64,000 nucleotides of DNA from Aotearoamyces nothofagi (Eukaryota > Ascomycota > Leotiomycetes > Leotiales > Tympanidaceae): positions 1-64,000 of the forward strand of contig JADDTR010000041.1 of the NCBI GenBank assembly GCA_015345905.1. The letters run 5' to 3'. Below the pieces are notes generated by a model, which had not been told where the DNA came from, did no database searches, and worked only from the letters and a program-made list of their open reading frames with translations. Each line of letters starts with the position of its first letter. The stretch's first letter is position 1. The position numbers and the translations under genes were made by a program. Of this stretch, positions 20,169-31,909 are shown in pieces.

Positions 20169-22008
20169 TAGCAAATGCTCTTGCAGTATTTCACGAGTGG
20201 TAGTATATTTGACTTCCTTCAAAGCAATATCCTTGTCACGATTTATAGCGATTCTTTTATAAAAGCAGTGGCTTGATCTTTAGGACAGATCTATATAGCT
20301 AAATATACTCCAAATATAGACCTTTCAGTACCTACTGAGTGATATTGGCCTCGATAACTAATTCTCGGCATGATATAACCTAGTCTAACGTCTTGTTATA
20401 CTTAGCATAGTAGATTATAAAAGCTACAAACAGACAGAAGGAGCTTGACGAGGGGATTATAAGACCTAACCAAATAAACTATAATGTATACCTCAGAAAT
20501 ATAACTCCTCAAGCTGCAGAGGAAATGTTCAAACGAATATACTTTTTCAAGGCGCAATAGATAGTGATCTAGCAGTAGAATTTGCAGCTTATTTGTTGGG
20601 GGAGCTTACTCCAGCCGAGATTCAAGAGTTCTTACATGCAATGGAAAGCTTGTATAGATATTTCGGCATTCTTAAAAGATAAATAGGAAGGACTATGCGG
20701 ACTTCGACAGTATAATATGCATCCTGAGGACCAGTCGGTTTGTTCAGCTCAATAAAAGGTCCAATACCAACATCTACAAAGCCAGGCACAGCAGCGGCTT
20801 CAAAAGAGAGAGCATTCGTCTCAACATCCATCCCCAAGAATTACTGCACTTTCTGTATATGATTCGGAATGTACTTGCTAAAGAAAGAGAGGGCCACCGT
20901 GTATACCTTGAGTATCCCGCGCAAGATCTCTTTCTGGCAAAGCTCTTTGACAGATGGGAAGTTGTCTTCCCTGTTGCTACAGCTAGCGCAATTATAATCG
21001 GGGGCTGCAATTTCTAGCAAATTACACAGGGTCTGCTAAAAGATATTCTGCCTCACATGTACCTTGAGTGCCGATGCTGTCCTTTTCTAACCTAGACCTT
21101 AGACCAAATTATTGGATCTTGCCTTGCGAATATTTCTCAAATGTTATTTGACTTTGACTAATTAGATGATAAAGGCTATAGTAATCTCTATATGCTGTTC
21201 CAATCTATATCGAGATCAAATGAATCAGTGTTAAGCTGTTTGAATATTAATAAATGCTCGATAGATCGGCCAAAGAGTATACAAACATCAGAGTTTCTAC
21301 TGTCTAACCATTCCGATATTGGAAAGACAGTTGTATTAAACGTAGGTAGCCGTAGAGGAGCATCATTAATCTAGCCATTAGCATTAGCTTCAACTATAAT
21401 TTCAAAGGATCGTGTAAACCACAACATTGATTCCCGTTGCGAAATCACTTTGGGTGAGTATCCGGGGAACTAAATTGGGGCGGCTTTTGCAGAACCCAGG
21501 ACTTGCTATAACATTAGCAAGTTATTCCCTTCAATTGGCTTCTGGTACATGACCCTTTCCATCTTCTGCAGCTATCCGATCTTAATTACATCGTGTGGGT
21601 TCAATGTTTATCCGGCCCTACATGTCTCAGGAGTATAGGATGATGATGATGATGATTATATGACTGAGAATGACGCGCATGGTAGACTAGGACAACAATG
21701 GTTCTCTAACTTTTGGAGAAGGTCCAGAGCATAAATAACCATCTCGAGCAACAAGGCTGGGATGATGTAACTTTTGCAAGTTGTCTTGTCTCGCCTTGCC
21801 CCTGGAGGCGACAATTTAAGGTTAAAGCTTAAAATCTTATCTCTCTATTATTAATTAACTTAAGTGCACATGTAGACAGCGTATAATTAGTTAAACATAT
21901 ACTAGAGTCTCCAATATTCCTCTTAGCTAAACTTTATCGCTATATATCAACTACAGATTACCTATCTATCTGTCTCTCCTATCCCTCTCGAGCAATTCTC
22001 TCAAATCA
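20169..22008. other. Gene-poor, AT-rich gap with coding remnants
   Basis: About 1.8 kb with no intact gene. Much of 20240-20620 and 21050-21400 is AT-rich. A (GAT)n-like tract lies near 21640-21657. The minus-strand remnant at 20622-21010 is listed separately. Confidence 0.5.
20622..21010 (-). pseudogene. Short degenerate coding remnant, unidentified
   Basis: Two overlapping short minus-strand frames are protein-like in composition. One carries DNFPSVKELCQKEILRG and the other MDVETNALSFEAAAVPG. A stop separates them and neither forms a complete domain. I could not identify the parent. They may be debris of a larger gene destroyed in this AT-rich gap, or chance frames. Confidence 0.3.
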
Positions 22009-22997
22009 TCAAGGCAACTCTGACGGATGCGGCTCTTGAGATATCGCAGTATACATTTCCGACGGCTGCACCACTGGTGTCGCCGCATATAACTCCGACG
22101 GACGCGTCACTGCCGCCGTTGTCGATAACTCCGACGGAGGCGACCAATTCTCTTGCGCATATTTCTGTTGTACCTCGTCATACTGCGGCTGAGAATCGTT
22201 GTTCGTTTGCTGTGCATTTCGCTTTTTCTTCAGGAATAGGTACCCCATTGCGAATAAGGCGATCAATGCGAAACCGCCAACTCCGATCCCGACGCCGAGT
22301 CCAACTTTGGTTGCGGCGCTGAGGCCTGAATCTGTGGACGTGGAAGTCGGGCTTGTACTTGGATTTGTGCTTGATGGAGAGGTAGAGGAGGTTGTGAGAC
22401 TGCTAGCGGAAGAAGATGTAGATAAAGATACAGAGGACGAGGAAGACGAAGAGGACGTTGAGACTACTTCGCCATACTGGTTGACAGTGGCATTTGAGAT
22501 GTTGAAGTATGAACTAGTCGCAAACGGATCGGTCGCATCTTTTTTGAACAGCATGAAATTGAAATTGTTGTTAAAGGTCAGGTCAAACGTCGAGCCTCCA
22601 TCACTGCCATCGATCGCGATTTTCCAGTTATACTCCGTGGTGTTTAGATCAACTAAGTTGCATTAGTCAGGCGAACACTTGCTGTACCTTATATCCCCAA
22701 TCCTCGCCGCGAGCATCATCATCATCATCATCATCAACACGACTTACTGGAATTCGGCAGATAGTCTATCTGCGTAAGGCTGGACTCGTTTTGATTAATA
22801 ATCAGCGTCACCACGCTCGAGTTGCTACTCCAAGTGATGTCGAGAATATCGCCAACTTTGTAGACTGGGTAAGTGTCGAGACTCGGAGTCGAACTGCTTT
22901 GTTCCGGAGGGCTTATAAAGGAGCCGCCGCCGTCATCCGCTACGCAGAGGGCCGTGTAAAGGGCGGCTACGAGCAGCAGGAAGAGAAGCCGAGCCAT
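22009..22997 (-). CDS. Secreted-type single-span membrane protein with Ser/Thr stalk and PSEL-repeat tail
   Basis: Two exons joined across a short intron (about 22655-22746) that itself carries a (GAT)n microsatellite. Layout: signal peptide (MARLLFLLLVAALYTALCVA); an ectodomain with VGDILDITWSS, resembling the Ig-like N-domain of fungal Ser/Thr-rich GPI or WSC/Mid2-like proteins, with several N-x-S/T sites; a long Ser/Thr stalk; one membrane span (VGLGVGIGVGGFALIALFAMGYLFL) broken only by small residues; and a basic stop-transfer KKKR. The cytosolic tail of about 70 residues contains four PSE[LM] copies. The overall plan is that of cell-wall-stress sensor-like or axl2-like proteins, but no orthologue name can be assigned. 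Confidence 0.7.
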
Positions 22998-23065
22998 TTC
23001 ATCACAATCCAGCCCTCGACGGGCGATAGATGAAGATGGACTAACCCTACTACCTCAGTCGTTAT

Positions 23066-23131
23066 CTGCAAATCCGCACTCTGCAAAATCCGCACTCTGC
23101 AAAATCCGCACTCTGCAAAATCCGCGCTCAG
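23066..23131. repeat. 16-nt tandem repeat, about four copies
   Basis: The unit CTGCAAAATCCGCACT repeats with small changes; the first copy is one A short and the last ends CGCGCTC. It lies just upstream of the membrane-protein gene start (22997, minus strand) and is a minisatellite in its promoter or 5' UTR. Confidence 0.8.
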
Positions 23132-23499
23132 CACGTTGTCGAGGAAGACGTAGCAGCAGGCGGACAACAACTGAAGGGTTGCGATCTCTCCGTAAGCATA
23201 TATGTACTGTACAGTACCCGTACAGTATACATATGCTCGGCTGCGAGACAGCAGGAGATCAAACACTGCCTGCATCATGGACTGCTGCGCTGACTGCTGC
23301 GCTGACTGCGGCACAGTAGCTCTCAGGGAGGCTGGCAGCGAAGGATTGAGGCCCTGGTCGCCAATTTACTGTGCTGTACTGTAATTACTTCCGCTCAGGA
23401 TCCCCAGGGGGCTCACGCTCACACTCGCAGTGCCTCGTGGGGTCTACAACGTCTATTGCGGGCCGCCGGCGCGTCGAACGCCCAGCTTATTGGAACGGC

Positions 23500-23545
23500 G
23501 GGGCGCTGGCCGGGGCGCTGGCCGGGGCGCTGGCCGGGGCGAGCT
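23500..23545. repeat. 12-nt GC-rich tandem repeat, three-plus copies
   Basis: GGGGCGCTGGCC is repeated head-to-tail in the region between the membrane-protein gene and the glycosyltransferase gene. All three phases of the unit are open for a while, which produces spurious ORFs. Confidence 0.8.
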
Positions 23546-23990
23546 TCGCAAGACCGGGATACGATTGCATGAGAGATGGCGGCGCAGCACACCCCAGCAC
23601 CGCACCCACGCACCGCACAGCGACAGCACAGCAAAGCAGGTCCTGCTCGTTTCCCCCGAAGGATTCCCCGCCTGCTCCCTGTTATATACAGTACGTTATA
23701 TACGTTATATACTCGCTGCGTCGTAGTGCTAATAGGCCGCCCTGCTCTGCGATAGAGTTGAGCGTGCTGCCTCTTTGCTGTCGTTCGATCTTATATCCAG
23801 ATAACAGAGACTCTTCCCTTTCCTTTCCTATCCTTTCCCTTTCTCTTCCCTTCTCTTCTCGCCATCGCTTTCGCCTTCGTTGTCGAGGTCGAGGCCTCCA
23901 TAGCAGAGCGAGCAACTGCAAATCTACGCTCTCTCTGCCAGAGTCGTTGCATCTCTGCAACCGCTGGTACTTCCACGACAAGACGATGCG

Positions 23991-25411
23991 ATGCGTTGGG
24001 CTTCTCGGTCGTCGCTAAGTTGGCTCCGGGCCTCCGTTCTAGGAGTTCTTCTCTTTCTCGGATATTTTTTCCTATCTCCCGAAGGCGGACTCAAGCTTCA
24101 ATCCAGCTTCCTTCCAGACCCTGTCACTCCTTCAGACTACTGCCACGACCTTAAGTCCTCTGGAAATGTTGTGGTGGCAGTGAAGACGGGCGCGACAGAA
24201 GCGGCAGAGAAGCTCCCGACACAGATGCAAACCACACTCCGATGCGCCCAGAACATCTTCGTTTTTTCAGATCTCGAGCAGGACCTTGGCCAATACCACT
24301 TATATGACGCCTTGGACACTGTCTCACTGTCCGTCATTGAGAGCAATCCCGACTTTGGCTTCTACCGCAACCAATACGAGCTCTGGCGAAGCAACCGGAA
24401 CATCAGTTCTCTTCATGGTACCAAAAACCCCCAATCGCCCAACGAGCTTGCAGCATGGACGCTAGATAAATACAAGAACCTGCATATCTTAGAGAAGACG
24501 TGGGCGCTGAAGCCAGAAATGGACTGGTATATCTTCATCGACGTCGATAGCTATATCATCTGGCCAAACCTTCTCACATGGCTCGGTACCCTAGACGCAT
24601 CCAAGAAGTCATATTTCGGTTCTGAAGTCTTAATCTCCGGCGTGCGCTTCGCGCATGGCGGGACGGGGATTATTCTCTCTAAAGCGGTCATGTATGAGAT
24701 CGCCGTCATGCACAACGGAACTGCTTCGCGGTGGGATTCGGAGATCTACGAGAAATGCTGCGGTGATCTTGTGCTTGGGCTTGCATTAAAAGAGTATGGG
24801 ACTGAGTTGCAGGATGTTTGGCCGTTGATGAGTGGAGAGACGCCAGCGACGATGCCGTTCGGGCCCGGTACGCCGGAGTATTGGTGTCGTCCTGCATTGA
24901 CGATGCATCATCTCACTCCTAGCGACATGGCGGAGCTTTTAGATTTCGAAAAGGGAAGGCCGAAAGGTTCAGTACGTAGTTTCTATCCATATTGTCATTT
25001 TGATATGTCATTTTGATACAGTTTCGCTTACCACTTTGTCTATCCATCTAGGGCCCCCTCACCCATGCTGATCTCTTCCAAAACTTTATCATGAACTCCA
25101 TTCCTTCGCATCGCGAGAACTGGGACAATCTAGCGTCCGATCCCGGAGAGTTCGGGAAGACAGGTGGAGTAGCTTTGGGTCCTGCGTCATTTGAGGATTG
25201 TTTGCGAGCTTGTGAGGCGGATGCGAACTGCTTTCAGTATTCGCATCATGGGCATACTTGTTATATTGGGATGAGCGTTAGGCTTGGATATAGGAAAGAG
25301 GGAGATGAGGATGGAATGTGGCAGAGTGGTTGGAATAAGACCAGGCTTGCGGACTGGGTTGACAAACAGCCCTTATGCGACCTAGTTGCATTTCCAGTGC
25401 AGAGTGTTTAG
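23991..25411 (+). CDS. Fringe/GT31-like type II membrane glycosyltransferase with C-terminal PAN/apple-like domain
   Basis: Two exons (23991 to about 24971, then from about 25053). A short cytosolic N-terminus and a signal anchor (LGVLLFLGYFFL) indicate a Golgi type II protein. The catalytic region has VVVAVKTGATEAAEKLP at the start of the nucleotide-sugar-binding fold, a DxD-type metal motif in YIFIDVDSYI, and GGTGIILSKAVMYEIA with CCGDLVLGLAL, the Fringe/DUF604 pattern. After the intron, FEDCLRACEADANCFQYSH through the Cys-rich stretch to DW resembles a PAN/apple carbohydrate- or protein-binding module. Presumed role: addition of a hexose to secretory glycans or glycolipids. An internal intron separates the two modules, so the fusion is within one gene. 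Confidence 0.8.
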
Positions 25412-26613
25412 GAATCAGATTATCTGGGCTATATAGTCGGCTGCGCTATATGAATTTGAGATATACTCTCTTGCTCCAAGGAGTGGAGTGGAGGGCCGAG
25501 GAATATGAGAAAGTGCTCAAAGAGTCAGATAGCTATATGTATAATTATAATGAAATTTTATATTAAGTTAAGTTGGGTATTATCATATAACAAGTTTAAG
25601 AATCTGACTACTAGAAAGTTGAGAATACTTATTTAGAAACTCTTAAATAATGGACAGATAGGGACCACCGAAGGTTAGGGATTATAGACCTGTCAATGGA
25701 TTTTTGCCTTCTGCTCACCGTTCACCATCAGAGCAGGATCGGGGCACCGGTGGCATCCTCAAGGAGCCTAGCACACCTGGCCCCAGAGCTGCCCAGGGAT
25801 CAGGGTAGTCTCCGTCCGCTCCACTTTCCCCGCTCCACTCCACTCCACTCCACTCCACTCCACTCCACTCCACTCCGCTCCCCCCCGCTCTACCGTGCCG
25901 ACTCGGCTCGAAGGCGACTTTCGGTACGGCGCGGGCTGTTTCTGTGTGCTCCGCCGCGTCCATGGCATATTCCCCTCGCGCATGCTGCATGGTGCGTGGT
26001 GTAAAGGCGAAGGATACGAGAGCGGTATGCAGGAGAAGTAGCATCAGCAGCACACACACTCGCTACCTTGCCCTGCAGCATATACACATACCTACTCGCC
26101 AGCTTTCAACAGGCCATGCTGCTCCGTACCGATGTGTCAAAGGTAAGGGCCTTTTCTATCTGCCCAGAAGCTACAGGACCATGCAAAGTCCACCCTGCCC
26201 CGCCGGCCGGGACGGAAGCCCCGTACTCCCCGGCATCGAATTCTCAAATCACCTTCTCGCCTTCCCACCATCAAACCCGCTACAACCACCAGAGTGGGTT
26301 GATTGAGCGATCCCTTGCCGGTTCCAAGTCGTAGGATCAATTAGTGAACCCATAGCACCGTGCAAGTTAGGAGTGTACCCTCCCCCCTCCTCCCTCTTCC
26401 TCGGCCTTATAGGGGACACACTGGCTCCTCGAGCAGCAGTCGACCATGTTGCTTCTGTCCTCATTGTTGCCATTCTATTAGTATTACCACCACTACTGCT
26501 GCCATTAGTCCCACCGCTACTACTACCGCTACTTCGACTATCATCACTACGGCATATACTACCCTATACTACACACTGCTACGACTTACGCGGCAAAGCA
26601 TTGGAATCCTACC
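25412..26613. other. Intergenic, repeat-bearing
   Basis: No supported gene. It contains the CTCCA microsatellite and, near 26470-26560, a CCACTACTGCTGCCATT-like triplet-rich stretch. The 3' end holds the promoter of the methyltransferase gene. Confidence 0.5.
25836..25878. repeat. (CTCCA)n microsatellite, about eight copies
   Basis: Pentanucleotide CTCCA repeats run uninterrupted in an intergenic region; shadow ORFs on both strands come from this tract. Confidence 0.9.
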
Positions 26614-28371
26614 ATGGCCGAAGATGAAGACAGAACCACCAGTGTTGGTAGCAGCAGTGGAGGTCCAAGAAGCAATGTAAGGACTCCCCATCGTGCACAT
26701 CTGCCAAAGCCCAAATAATCATCTCAGCTTCACCTCCACTGACTTGGAAAGCCTCCACTCGCTGCCGCTGCCGCCGTGGCCAACCTGTCTGCCTCTACCC
26801 ATTTACAGTACGACATCAACATCGAAAACCACGATGCCGGAGATGGCGATTCTGCATATGCCGGCTCCATCGCCGCGACAGATACAACTTCTCTCGCATC
26901 GAGTATCATGAAATACCGCGAAGAGAATGGGAGGACATATCATTCTTATGGTAAACTTCTAGCTCTTCTAAACCTTCCTATCTAGAGCTGCAATTGAACC
27001 TTTTTTCTCGTAGGCTCGATAGAACACTGGGTACTCACTATATACAACCTCAACCCACCTTGATTGCAATTGACCTTATTGCAGGGTCCGAATGATGAGG
27101 CAGCTAGAGATCAGCAGGATCTGAGGTATTTATGCTCTATGCTGTTTCCGTGATATATATATCCCTTATAAAGACAACTAGTCATCATTTCTGGACTCTT
27201 GTCCTCGATGGCAAATTATTTTCTGCTCCTATCGAGAACCCTCAGGTAAACTATGCCATCTCCCCTTCTCCCAAAGATACTAAAAAGAAAGGAAGTTATA
27301 TTCTTTTGCTACTAACCTCCACATCTCTAGAGCATTCTTGACGCCGGAACTGGAACAGGTATCTGGGTCATGTAGGTCATCGCAACCTATCCATCTATCA
27401 TCCTCTTATATTAATTTATGTCCGGATCTCGCAACATATATAATTACATGCTGATGACAAGATTTTAACATAGAGATGTCGCAGACAAATATCCAAGTGC
27501 TCTTGTCAAGGGAATCGACCTATCACCCATCCAACCGACTTGGGTCCCACCGAATGCTAAGTTTGAAATAGACGACTATAATAAAGAATGGATCGAGGAG
27601 GATAAATATGACCTTATTCACACGCGTGAGATACTTGGCACAATTCCCGACTGGGTCGCATTCTTCAAGAAAGCTTATCAGTACGTTCTCCCCTCTTCCC
27701 TAATCCTAGTAATACCCTTATATACTTACTCGGCCCTTCCCTCAGTGCTCTTCATCCCGGTGGCTACATTGACTGCACTGAACCCGTAATCTGGCTTGAG
27801 AGCATCCACGGCCCCCTCGCCCCCAATCACCCCTTCTCGCTATGGCCGACCCTTTTCCGCAAAGTATCTTCCAAATCCGGCATCACATTCGACGTGGCAC
27901 CACACCTCAAGACCTGGCTGGAAGAAGCGGGTTTTGTCAATGTTGTCGAGAAAAAGGCCCAGGTAGCGGTGGGGAGGTGGCCGAAGGACAAGAAGCAGAA
28001 GGAGATGGGTGCTTGGAACCAATTGAGGCTGGTGATGGGATTGAGGGATTTTTCGGAAAGGAGGTTGAGGAATGTTTTGAATGTAAGTTGGATTTTTGGT
28101 TTAGTGTGGTGGGAAGGAAGGGTGATGTGAGTGACGATGGATTACTTGATTGATTTGCTGACGATTTGAATAAAGTGGGAGAATGATGAGATTTTGGTGT
28201 TGGTTGCGAGATGTAAAGCTGTCGTACAGAATTCGAAGGAGGGATTGTATCTCAATCTGTGAGTTTTTCTATTTCTCCTTACCTCCCTTCTTCGTCTCCT
28301 CTTTCGCTCGCTATCTATGGCCCAGGCTAATTGATTCCAGACATCACGTATATGGTCAGAAGCCAGAATAA
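26614..28371 (+). CDS. LaeA-like SAM-dependent methyltransferase
   Basis: A gene of about eight short exons, starting MAEDEDRTTSVGSSSGG at 26614. Exon 2 gives SIMKYREENGRTYHSYG, the conserved entry of fungal LaeA-like (Methyltransf_23) proteins. Small exons then encode GPNDEAARDQQDLR and HHFWTLVLDGKLFSAPI, and SAM motif I appears as ILDAGTGTGIWVI. Next come VKGIDLSPIQPTWVPPN, IDDYNKEW, LIHTREILGTI and ALHPGGYIDCTE. The last exons end HHVYGQKPE. LaeA is a global regulator of secondary metabolism, but the family is large and most paralogues have unknown substrates. It sits at the edge of a group of tailoring genes and regulators. Exact exon borders in the middle are approximate. Confidence 0.8.
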
Positions 28372-28859
28372 GACAGTTACATCTGTGTCGAGAGATAAAG
28401 CAAGCAAGTAATTATATTAATGATATCTCTACTATTCCTTGTGGTATAAAGCCGGCAATAAGCAGGCTGTTTCAATTTGCCCCTACTCTTAAAAAGGGAT
28501 TATCATCGAGTAGGAACTTATCCCAGATAACCAATTGCTTCCATCTCTGCCTTGATGCCATTGGATATGTATGATAAAAAAGCTCTTATCGATAACTGAT
28601 AGCGGGCAAGTAGAGAGACCACAGGACTCCGAATTTAGTTGTCGCTAGAGTTTGCGGCCAACAGCCGCTTTCTTGAATCATTCTTGAAAGTTGAAGCAAA
28701 ACATGCTATAAATTTCAGCTAAGTTTGACTTTGTTACATTTGATGTCTACTGAAAAGTCCACCTGAGAGCATAGAGGCAGGACTGGAGCGTCTAACCAAG
28801 CCTCACGGAATAAGTGCGCCCTTTAAGACGGTCTTTCTGACGACTTGGCTACTCCGTCG
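28372..28859. other. Convergent 3' intergenic region
   Basis: 488 nt between the ends of the methyltransferase and the Zn2Cys6 gene. AT-rich; no ORF seen. Confidence 0.5.
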
Positions 28860-30415
28860 TCAGAGTATAGCCCATTGACTGGTCTCCGCACATTCAAGGA
28901 CACCGTCGCCAATTATTCTCCCAATTTTCGCAAGCTCGGATCTGAACCATAGGTGCTGTCTAGCATCTATTCCTTCAACAATCGAGGCAATAGTCAACGG
29001 CCATACTACCAAACTAGCTAGATACGGCTTGATCTCCTCATTTGGGTTGAGCGTGATCAAAGGTTCGCAGGTTGTTGAGTTGGAATTATCAACCTTGAAT
29101 CTTTCAAGACAGAAAGGTATGCTGGATGAAATGTTATCAGCCATAACTCCCAAGTGAGCAATGCACTCTAGCCGCTGCAGTTCATAAGTAGAGTCAGCAC
29201 ATGGACGGAGACAGCTCAATTCAAGGAGCTTCAAACGTGTACTGTTGATGAGCATTCTTATAGCAAAGAGCTGGGCCCAGGCGGCGGCATTTCCAGGCTG
29301 TGGAAAGCTATAGATAATGGAAGAGTAGAAATGCCTTCTAGGCCAGATATCAGGAATTGGAAGGATATGTCGTTGGTAGGAGCATGTGCTAGGAACATGG
29401 GCTTCCAAGTTTTGCAACGCTCTGTCGAGCTCTCGTGCCTCGTTATTCAGCTCCTCGGCCTTTGCCATATGTAGACAATTCCTCTGTTGAAGGCTCGCAG
29501 ACTCGTGATGCAGACTGACTATTCGAATGATGATACGATCATAGTCAAGCTCTAGATCGTGTTCGCCAAATCGATTGCCATCTAGTATCCAGTCTGGCAA
29601 CGGAAGATTTCGAAGAAGAGAAGACCTGATCAATTCCCTTCTGGTTTGCTTAATTATAAATGTTGCAGTATTGTGACGCAAGTTGTCGTTCCAAACCTTC
29701 AAGATTGCCATTGCCCCATCGTGATGAGACCAGATATGTAGCGATGTAAACGAATCTATTGAACTAAGATGGCCAGGGTAGAGCGTTGCGCCCTCGTACT
29801 GGCCCATGAGAGAAACCGCAAGCAAGCAGGCGTCTATGCTCTGTTCATCCAATTTTGGGTTTGCTAGCCGTGCAATCTGCTCTTGCGCAACGCTTAGAAG
29901 GCGGCAATATATCGAAGAGGCTTCTGTGGCCGCCAGTGGATGGTGCTGAAGTCTCGAAAAGATGGCAAGAGTCATGGAAGAGAGAGCAAGGTCGACCATA
30001 GGACATGTTCTTCCAGACGCTTTCCACGTAGATATACATTGAGACAGGCCACTCGAAATTTTCGGTACGTTTGCTACTGCCTGTAAATGGTAATGTGCAT
30101 AGTACACCAGAGCCCGTGTTTGCAGATCGAAACGGAGACGTAGCACGGTCAAGCTTGAGCGAGGTCCTCTGGGCCGCTTAGTCTTCCCACTCGCATAGCA
30201 ATTTTCAAGGTTAATCGAGAAGCAAGCCTGCTTGGTAGCGCTCGTCTCGAGGCACATACGCCGGGACTTTGTGCATCTCTGACATGTCGGCTTGGTCTCA
30301 TCACACTAAAGCGGCGGATCAGCTTTGGAAGATGGAGTGCTACAAGGGGCGTTGGGCTGCTTGCCTTGATCCGTCGAATCTTGCATGTCTGGCATCCTGC
30401 GCTTGGAAAAGGCAT
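28860..30415 (-). CDS. Zn2Cys6 transcription factor, zinc cluster split by a GC-AG intron
   Basis: Exon 1 (30415-30365) encodes MPFPSAGCQTCKIRRIK. The intron 30364-30306 begins GCAAGC and ends TTTAG. Exon 2 continues CDETKPTCQRC to 28860. The join creates a canonical cluster: C8-x2-C11-x6-C18-x6-C25-x2-C28-x6-C35. The GC donor is preceded by AAG, the usual context for functional GC-AG introns. The long middle and C-terminal part (about 450 residues, all-helical) resembles Fungal_trans_2-like (PF11951) proteins. Without splicing the frame opens only after the last Cys. It is divergent from the GST gene, so it may regulate that gene or the wider group. Confidence 0.8.
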
Positions 30416-31189
30416 GGCTTTCGGAACACTCGTCTTGGGTATGACCTGGACAAGCGGCTGAGAGGTGTTTGATCGGAAAGTTGGGGAGCTGGAGAGCTTA
30501 AAAGTGAACGAGCGTGTAAAGTAAGTTGTCTTGAGTATAACTATAACATATATATCTGTTGGCAAGCAGCGATAAAACCGGTCACGAGAGACGGCTACAG
30601 AGACCCCAACTCATCATCTTGCCATTCACGTGCTACCCTCAGGATCGCATCCTCTCAATGTCGTCAGAAGAGGAGCAACACGTGACTAGAGAGCCAATGA
30701 ACGGGCTAGTCCCTTTCCAGAGATACTCTGCGAGAACTGTCGGCTCGGTCCGGGATTGGAATATCCCCCGAGGACCAAGCTTCGCCAGTTGCACACTACA
30801 ACACGCCAAAAGCTACAGATACATGAATGAGGATTCCATAACTCTAGAAACGCCAGGCTAGTCCCGCATGGGGAGAAACTCTGCGAGGAATAGATTTGTA
30901 ATGTACAGCCATTATTACAAATTCCGGAGCCTTTGTCCTTGTCGAAGTGGGGGTAGTTTGTAAGTGTTGGATTAGATGGCATAGGAGGAGTATAGGGCAA
31001 GACCGAATCTCTATATGCTTGGGATATATAATCCTGCTTCATCTGCAATGTTTTTTCTCCCATCCGTCAACTAGATTTGAGCTTGTACTCCTTCTGAGAC
31101 AGGTGCCTTACTTTTTATTTATCTATCCAAGTCCCGTCAGCTCACCGTCCGAGATCCTTTCCACTTCGAGAACAGAAAGAGCAGAAGAA
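30416..31189. promoter_or_regulatory. Divergent Zn2Cys6/GST promoter with two CACGTG boxes
   Basis: CACGTG occurs at 30627-30632 and 30679-30684, 52 bp apart. CGGCTCGGTCCG (CGG-N6-CCG) lies at 30741-30752, a spacing used by Ppr1/UaY-type Zn2Cys6 factors. Binding is unproven. Confidence 0.35.
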
Positions 31190-31909
31190 ATGTCATTACA
31201 AATCGAACCGATCACTGTCTGGGGTACAGGTGGTGTCAATCCGCCCAAAGTCTACATCCTCCTTGAGGAGCTTGGCCTTCCTTACAAAGCAATCTTTGTC
31301 CCGCTCTCGGATGTCAAGAGCCCTGAGTACGTCGCCATAAACCCCAATGGCCGGCTACCAGCCATCCGCGACCCCAACACCGACATCACTCTCTGGGAGT
31401 CCGGCGCCATCATCGAGTATATAATCGAACGCTACGACACGAACCACCAGCTGAGTTTCGCTCAAGGAACATCAGAGTACTACCATGCCAAACAGTGGCT
31501 CTATTTCCAGACAACGGGCCAAGGCCCCTACTACGGCCAAGCAACATGGTTCAAGAAATTCCACTCAGAAAAAGTGCCCAGTGCCATTGAGCGCTATATC
31601 AAAGAAGTCAATCGAGTCTCGGGTGTCTTGGATCGGTATCTGGCTCAGCAGAAACAGAAATATAGCAGCAGCATCGCTGGCAGTCACGGACCGTGGCTCG
31701 TAGGCAACAAGTTGTCCTACGCGGACATCGCCTTTATCCCATACCAGACGATCGTGGCCACAGTGCTCGACAAGAACGAGTACAACGAGGACGATTTCCC
31801 GAATGTGAAGGAGTGGCTTGGCAAGATGACTTCGCGCGAGACGGTGAAAACGGTGCTCGAAAAGGCTTTCGCCGAGGCAAAGGTAATGATTGCTCAACCT
31901 TTAAAATAG
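31190..31909 (+). CDS. Glutathione S-transferase (Ure2/GTT-like)
   Basis: A single-exon gene of 239 residues starting MSLQIEPITVWG. The N-terminal thioredoxin-like domain has GGVNPPKVYILLEELGLPY, the Asn/Pro-type active-site loop of Ure2-like fungal GSTs rather than a catalytic Cys. The cis-Pro block NPNGRLPAI and the glutathione-binding WESGAIIEYI follow. The C-terminal helical domain has GPWLVGNKLSYADIAFIPY, the conserved N-capping box. It conjugates glutathione to electrophiles, and in metabolite clusters such enzymes supply sulfur or detoxify. The frame is open further upstream (to 30947), but the family start matches 31190. Confidence 0.9.
   Translation: MSLQIEPITVWGTGGVNPPKVYILLEELGLPYKAIFVPLSDVKSPEYVAINPNGRLPAIRDPNTDITLWESGAIIEYIIERYDTNHQLSFAQGTSEYYHAKQWLYFQTTGQGPYYGQATWFKKFHSEKVPSAIERYIKEVNRVSGVLDRYLAQQKQKYSSSIAGSHGPWLVGNKLSYADIAFIPYQTIVATVLDKNEYNEDDFPNVKEWLGKMTSRETVKTVLEKAFAEAKVMIAQPLK

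Noticed and set aside
23371-24018. A 215-codon plus-strand frame overlapping the glycosyltransferase start
   Set aside because: It is generated by the GC-rich 12-nt tandem repeat and low-complexity leader sequence, with no protein family features.
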